Below the pieces are notes generated by a model, which did not search any database, was not told where the DNA came from, and saw nothing but the letters and a program-made list of their open reading frames with translations. Shown here in pieces: positions 7,862 through 11,736 of a DNA stretch of 11,736 nucleotides; the stretch's first letter is position 1, and each line of letters starts with the position of its first letter. A program made the position numbers and the translations under genes. The stretch is from Bondarzewia mesenterica (lineage: Eukaryota > Basidiomycota > Agaricomycetes > Russulales > Bondarzewiaceae), in NCBI GenBank assembly GCA_004802705.1, contig SGPL01000646.1, forward strand, positions 5,045 through 16,780, read 5' to 3'.

Positions 7862-9072
7862 ATGGCTTCTGAGGAACCTCTGTTTGATCCCTCTCTCAAA
7901 AAACGCAGTAAGAAGAAACAGGTCGCGTTCTCAGAGGAGCCTCTTGGCGCAGAGGCAGACCCGACCACTCCTGCACCCGCTCACATTGAAGATACTACCA
8001 CAAACGGCGATGCGGTTGATCTGGGGCCCAAGACGGTTCATGAACAGATGAAGGCGAATGGTCTTGGTGCCGATGAGGGAGTGAAGCTGGAAGAGACAAA
8101 AGAGGAGGATGACTTTGCGGCAATGCTTGGGGAGAAGAAAAAGAAGAAGAAAAAGACAATCCCGCTTGATCTCGTGCGTAGAAATGCACATACCATTCCG
8201 TTCACAATATACAATTTCTTTCATTTCGTAGGGCGAGGATGGTTCTGGGACATCCACACCCATCGGCGTACCTGGCACTGAGGACCTCGATTTTTCTGAC
8301 ATCAAGAAGAAGAAGAAATCTTCCAAGAAGAAGGCAGCCTTCGATCTTGAGGCATTCGAGAAAGAGTTGAACGAGTCCAAGGCGAAGGAGGGTGGTGATG
8401 ACGATGAAGAGGTTGATGATGGGGAGCACCTAAACGACGTTGACGAGGCGGAACTTGGAGATGATCCATTTGCGCGCGGAGAAGCTCCAGCTGGTGTTGA
8501 TGCAGGCAACGAGCCCTGGCTGAGCAGCGACCGCGACTATTACTACCCTGAACTCCTTGCCCGCTTCTACAACTCTCTTCACGTATCAAATCCTGCCCTC
8601 CTGACTTCGACTGGAAAACGTTACACCATTGCGCCTCCCTCGATCCATCGTGAAGGAAACAAAAAATCTATCTTTGCGAATATCTCGGATATCTGCAAAC
8701 GGATGCATCGACAGCCTGAGCACGTCATCCAATACTTATTTGCCGAGTTGGGGACGACTGGTTCAGTCGATGGATCTGGTCGGCTGGTCATCCGAGGCCG
8801 ATTCCAGCAGAAGCAAATTGAGAACGTGCTAAGGAGATATATTGGTACGCATCTCCTCTCGTCCATCCCTGACTCTGCCAGTTAATCAATTCAACAATGC
8901 AGTTGAATATGTGACTTGCAAGACTTGCAAGTCGCCCGATACTCTCCTTACGAAAGAGAATCGTATTTTCTTCATGTCATGCGAGTCCTGCGGCTCAAGA
9001 CGTTCTGTCAATCCGATTAAGAGCGGTTTCCAGGCCCAGGTGGGGAGGAGAAGCAAGAACAAGACTGGTTAG
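7862..9072 (+). CDS. SUI3: Translation initiation factor eIF2 subunit beta
   Basis: This is the beta subunit of the eIF2 heterotrimer, which carries initiator Met-tRNA to the 40S ribosome and contacts eIF5 and eIF2B. Exons are 7862-8173, 8232-8844 and 8903-9072, with two 58-nt introns; the product is 364 residues. The start is the first ATG of the open frame and gives [10 protein letters not shown]. Three lysine blocks, the known eIF5/eIF2B-epsilon docking elements, are visible: LKKRSKKK (12-19), EKKKKKKK (91-98) and [10 protein letters not shown] in the early second exon. An acidic linker follows. The conserved core has [38 protein letters not shown] and [17 protein letters not shown]. The C-terminal C4 zinc ribbon is C-X2-C-X17-C-X2-C (cysteines about 314, 317, 335, 338) in [12 protein letters not shown] and [11 protein letters not shown]. 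All key residues are present. It is longer than the yeast protein, mainly in the N-terminal half. Confidence 0.97.
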
Positions 9073-9505
9073 ATGGTGTAGGATTTGTTTGGATCTCGGT
9101 ATTTTTTTTGGCTTGGGGGCCCATGTTGTATCGTTCACATTTTGCGCCGAGTGTATCATTCATCTGCATCCAGTGCATCACATTATTGAGTTTGTAGATC
9201 GTGAGTTGCCTATGGTCCCTTTCTCTGAGTCTGTACTTCATAATGAGGAGAGACCGTGTTACTTTGCACTGTTCTGCATGCAGTGAGGGTTCTCTGGGTG
9301 TCTGCGATGGCAGTGAAGTGAAGGCTGCGATCGGAAATGCTTTATTTATAGGGACCGTGACGTCGTGACTAGGCGCGTCGCGTCTTGGAACGTCTTTGGT
9401 TTTCAGTGTTCAAGACGACGTCCACTGAGTCCTCACCCTGCTCTTGCATCCCTAACATAACTTATTTCATTTGCTGTTCTTCTCTCGCTGCGCTACTTTG
9501 AAAAC
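9073..9505. promoter_or_regulatory. eIF2 beta 3' flank and F-box gene promoter region
   Basis: No gene was found in this spacer. A TATA-like TTTATTTATA lies at 9341-9350, about 155 bases before the F-box ATG. Just after it is a CRE-like TGACGTCG at 9358-9365. Imperfect inverted copies of CGTCTTGGAAC and GTTCAAGACG lie at 9381-9391 and 9408-9417 and could form a weak hairpin in the leader. All are motif-level observations. Confidence 0.4.
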
Positions 9506-11310
9506 ATGGTTTCTGCTGATAACCTCAACTACGATGTGCTGGAACTTATCTTTGCTTGGCTTTCCGGCCATGATCTTGCTGCTGTCTCTCAGGTCAGCCG
9601 GTCATTTTTGGCGGGGGCGATCCCCCGTCTATACAAAACAATCAACTTCAGCCTCAAGCAAGCCAAAACATATCCACGGGTACGCTACAAGTTTGCTATC
9701 AGTATTGGACTCTGTAGGATGACATTATTCCAGACTATGTCACCCTTTGCTGTAGTTTTGGCCCACCCGCATCTTGCTATACATGTTCGAAGAATCGGTG
9801 TGTAGATCTTCATACCTCATGCAAATTCAAATTGATAGGCGTGTAGACATACGCGCCGTCCCGAGTCTCCACTCTCAACTCAAAACGCAAGCCCACCCTG
9901 AATTCCTTCGAGACTGCTTAGCTGCGGTCGCAGCATCAAAGAACTTGATCTCTTTCACTTGCACACCATTCCATATACTCCCGTCCTTCATCACACCCCT
10001 GCAAAACAAAGAGCGATTGCAAACTCTCCGCATCAACGCAAGTCTAGCAACCGACCAGGCTGAGAAACTCCTGCATCTGACAGGACTCAAAAGTCTCACT
10101 CTCGAGCATGCCTCATGGATCGTGGTCGATTCGTTGCCCAAGTGGGCTCGATCATTGCAGTCAACTCTAACTCAGCTGACGCTATATGTGAGACTTTATG
10201 CGTATCATCTGAGCCGGAGGCGCCAGAGCATCTGTCGATCAAATAACTTACAAGTTGTTAGACGTATGAGTGGTGCCTCTGGTTGTGACTTTGTTTCAAA
10301 TTATTCATAATGAGAAAACAGATGGTGGCCGACTTCAACTCGTGTATTCTCGACTCGACACTCCCACACCTTCCCAAATTGCGCGGCCTGCATATCATCG
10401 GCTGCCCGGGGGTCGATCATGTCGACATCCTCCGTGCAACAGTACATACTCCGCTTCTCGAAAGTCTTGCCATTTCCACTTCAGTAAACATTCCCTATAC
10501 CCCATTCTTCAGATGACGTTGCTAATACTGATACTTTGAATACAGGAATATCGCCAGTACAGCCAGCTCCCAAACTCGCTCGTTCCTCTCCAGCACCTCC
10601 GTCATCTGGCCATAGACTCCGAATCGCACAGCCATCTTGCAACGACTACGATTCCTGCGCTCTGGTCTTCCATTTTCGAGAGTCTGCACCTGTGGGCCGC
10701 ACCGCTCACATCCGTTGCATTGAGGCCAACAACGAGGTTGTCGTGCGACGGGCTCATAAAAGAGTTGATCGATATGCATGGGTCCACTCTTAAGTTTTTG
10801 AGCCTTCTGAATTGCACGGTTTCGATCGAAAGTATGGCGGACATTGCGGAGAAGTGTACTACACTCGAGCGATTGGCGTTGCCCATCGCCGACGTGCGCG
10901 ACGTCGTGAGCCTCTCCTTTCTTCTTGCATGCCGTCCATGTGTAGAATCCCGATATTGGAACCTTGCGATCAATCGACTAATATATTGTCGCAGACCGGC
11001 TTTCGTCTGGCGCTCAGAAAATCGCCTTCGATTCATACCCTCGTTGACGTAGGCGACGCGCACACAACACACGGCCCGCGTGTATCACTCACGACCGAGC
11101 CTGTGCGACATATGATGGAAGAAATTCCGAGTTTGCACAAAGTAGTCAGTGAAAATCGACATTGGACGGTAAGTCCCTGGCTTCGGTTTTCTTTTCGTTG
11201 CACCCTCGTCAATTGGTTTCCAACAGGGTCAAACGGGTTCAGATGGCGTCCGTGTGACGTTAGATCGAAAAAAGCCCGGGACGTCGTCGCATTGGTTCAT
11301 GCCTCCGTGA
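9506..11310 (+). CDS. F-box protein with leucine-rich repeats, 7 exons
   Basis: This is a probable substrate receptor of SCF-type ubiquitin ligases. F-box proteins bind Skp1 through the N-terminal box and targets through the rest; the target here is unknown. Exons are 9506-9679, 9734-9797, 9847-10187, 10322-10483, 10546-10905, 10995-11168 and 11227-11310, giving 452 residues. The F-box is about residues 6-45 (LNYDVLELIFAWLSGHDLAA, then VSQVSRSFL). Next come PFAVVLAHPHLAIHVRRI, then leucine-rich segments (LKSLTLEHASW, LTQLTLY, LPKLRGLHIIGCPGV, LHLWAAPLTSVAL, STLKFLSLLNCTVSIESM, LERLALPIADVRDV). The conserved end is HTLVDVGDAHTTHGPRVSL, MMEEIPSLHKVV, RHWT and SHWFMPP. This layout is common in Agaricomycete F-box families. 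The ATG context (A at -3, G at +4) is good. The third intron (10188-10321) is unusually long and its boundaries are least certain. The gene appears intact. Confidence 0.85.
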
Positions 11311-11736
11311 TTTTTTTTTGCACACCTTGCTTGTCATACTTTGTCGCATATCGCTACAATGCTTTCGTCCTACCTAGTGCCAAATATACTACAATTGCGA
11401 CTTAACGCAGAAGATGCGTGCCAGGATGGAAGAACGCAAGCGAAACAAAGTTTTGTACATATAGCGTGCAGTTGGGGTCCTTGTGAGTCTAAATCAAAAT
11501 CCAATCACTAGGGGAGCTCAAAGTTGGCGCTTACGCTGTAAGCGACCGCCGCATACGAGTCCCGCTTATGAGCTCGGATGCGCCCGTGTGATCTTATGTA
11601 ATGTCACGCCCGGATGAGCGAGCATTAAGCAAGTTGAAGCCATTCTCCTCCTTGCTACTGAGCGCGCTCAATGCGCGCTGTTACCACACCCCTTTATAAT
11701 GCCTCGGAAAAGCCTTCATGAGAAATGGAAGCATGA
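11311..11736. other. 3' flank of the F-box gene; no gene seen
   Basis: No coding region or RNA gene is supported. Two small inverted repeats are visible: CGCTTAC and GTAAGCG around a 3-base loop (11529-11545), and the perfect palindrome TGAGCGCGCTCA (11659-11670). TTTATAAT at 11692-11699 with ATGs after it, near the window end, might start another gene outside the window. Confidence 0.4.

Noticed and set aside
7931..8589. Minus-strand open frames across eIF2 beta, including a serine-rich one
   Set aside because: They are antisense reads of the lysine and acidic tracts of eIF2 beta.
9471..9722. Plus-strand open frame beginning before the F-box ATG
   Set aside because: It is in a different frame from the F-box and does not match it; the ATG at 9506 gives the clear F-box.
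11529..11670. Short hairpins as a terminator or RNA gene
   Set aside because: They are 6-7 bp stems, common by chance, and fungal polymerase II does not need such terminators.

Overview
The window looks like nuclear DNA of a basidiomycete fungus, most likely an Agaricomycete. The genes are compact and cut by many short introns, mostly 50-65 nt with GT...AG ends. Two proteins are universal eukaryotic ones: mitochondrial F1-ATPase gamma and translation factor eIF2 beta. The other two belong to families I know mainly from mushroom-forming fungi: an F-box/leucine-rich protein ending in HWFMPP, and a multi-pass membrane protein with an N-terminal W...HPEG..YF module. No operons, CRISPR arrays, rRNA or tRNA genes were seen.

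Layout. Bases 1 to about 2080 are repeat-derived and hold every ambiguous base (N) in the window. This part contains a frameshifted relic of a FYRN/FYRC-domain (TBRG1-like) gene at about 184-500, a weak tandem repeat, and a near-perfect inverted repeat with about 384-bp arms and a 37-nt loop (1254-2057). A 35-bp piece of that repeat also lies just upstream of the relic. Bases 2081-2740 are intergenic. Bases 2741-5620 (minus strand) hold a 12-exon gene for the membrane protein. Its splice phases are intact, but one base appears to be missing in exon 4. Bases 5621-6449 are intergenic.

Bases 6450-7634 (minus) hold ATP3, the F1 gamma subunit, in six exons with a 17-nt last exon. A 227-bp shared promoter (7635-7861) separates it from the divergent eIF2 beta gene (7862-9072, plus, three exons). 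After a 433-bp spacer comes the F-box gene (9506-11310, plus, seven exons). The last 426 bases hold no gene I can support.

The housekeeping pair is linked only by its shared upstream region: one gene serves mitochondrial ATP synthesis and the other cytosolic translation initiation. The F-box and membrane proteins are lineage-specific and have no known link to the pair. I found no convincing new multi-gene system. The most unusual parts are the long hairpin repeat beside the FYR relic, the single-base lesion in the membrane-protein gene, and a few splicing oddities (a GC-AG intron, a 25-nt exon, and a 134-nt intron built like two introns back to back).
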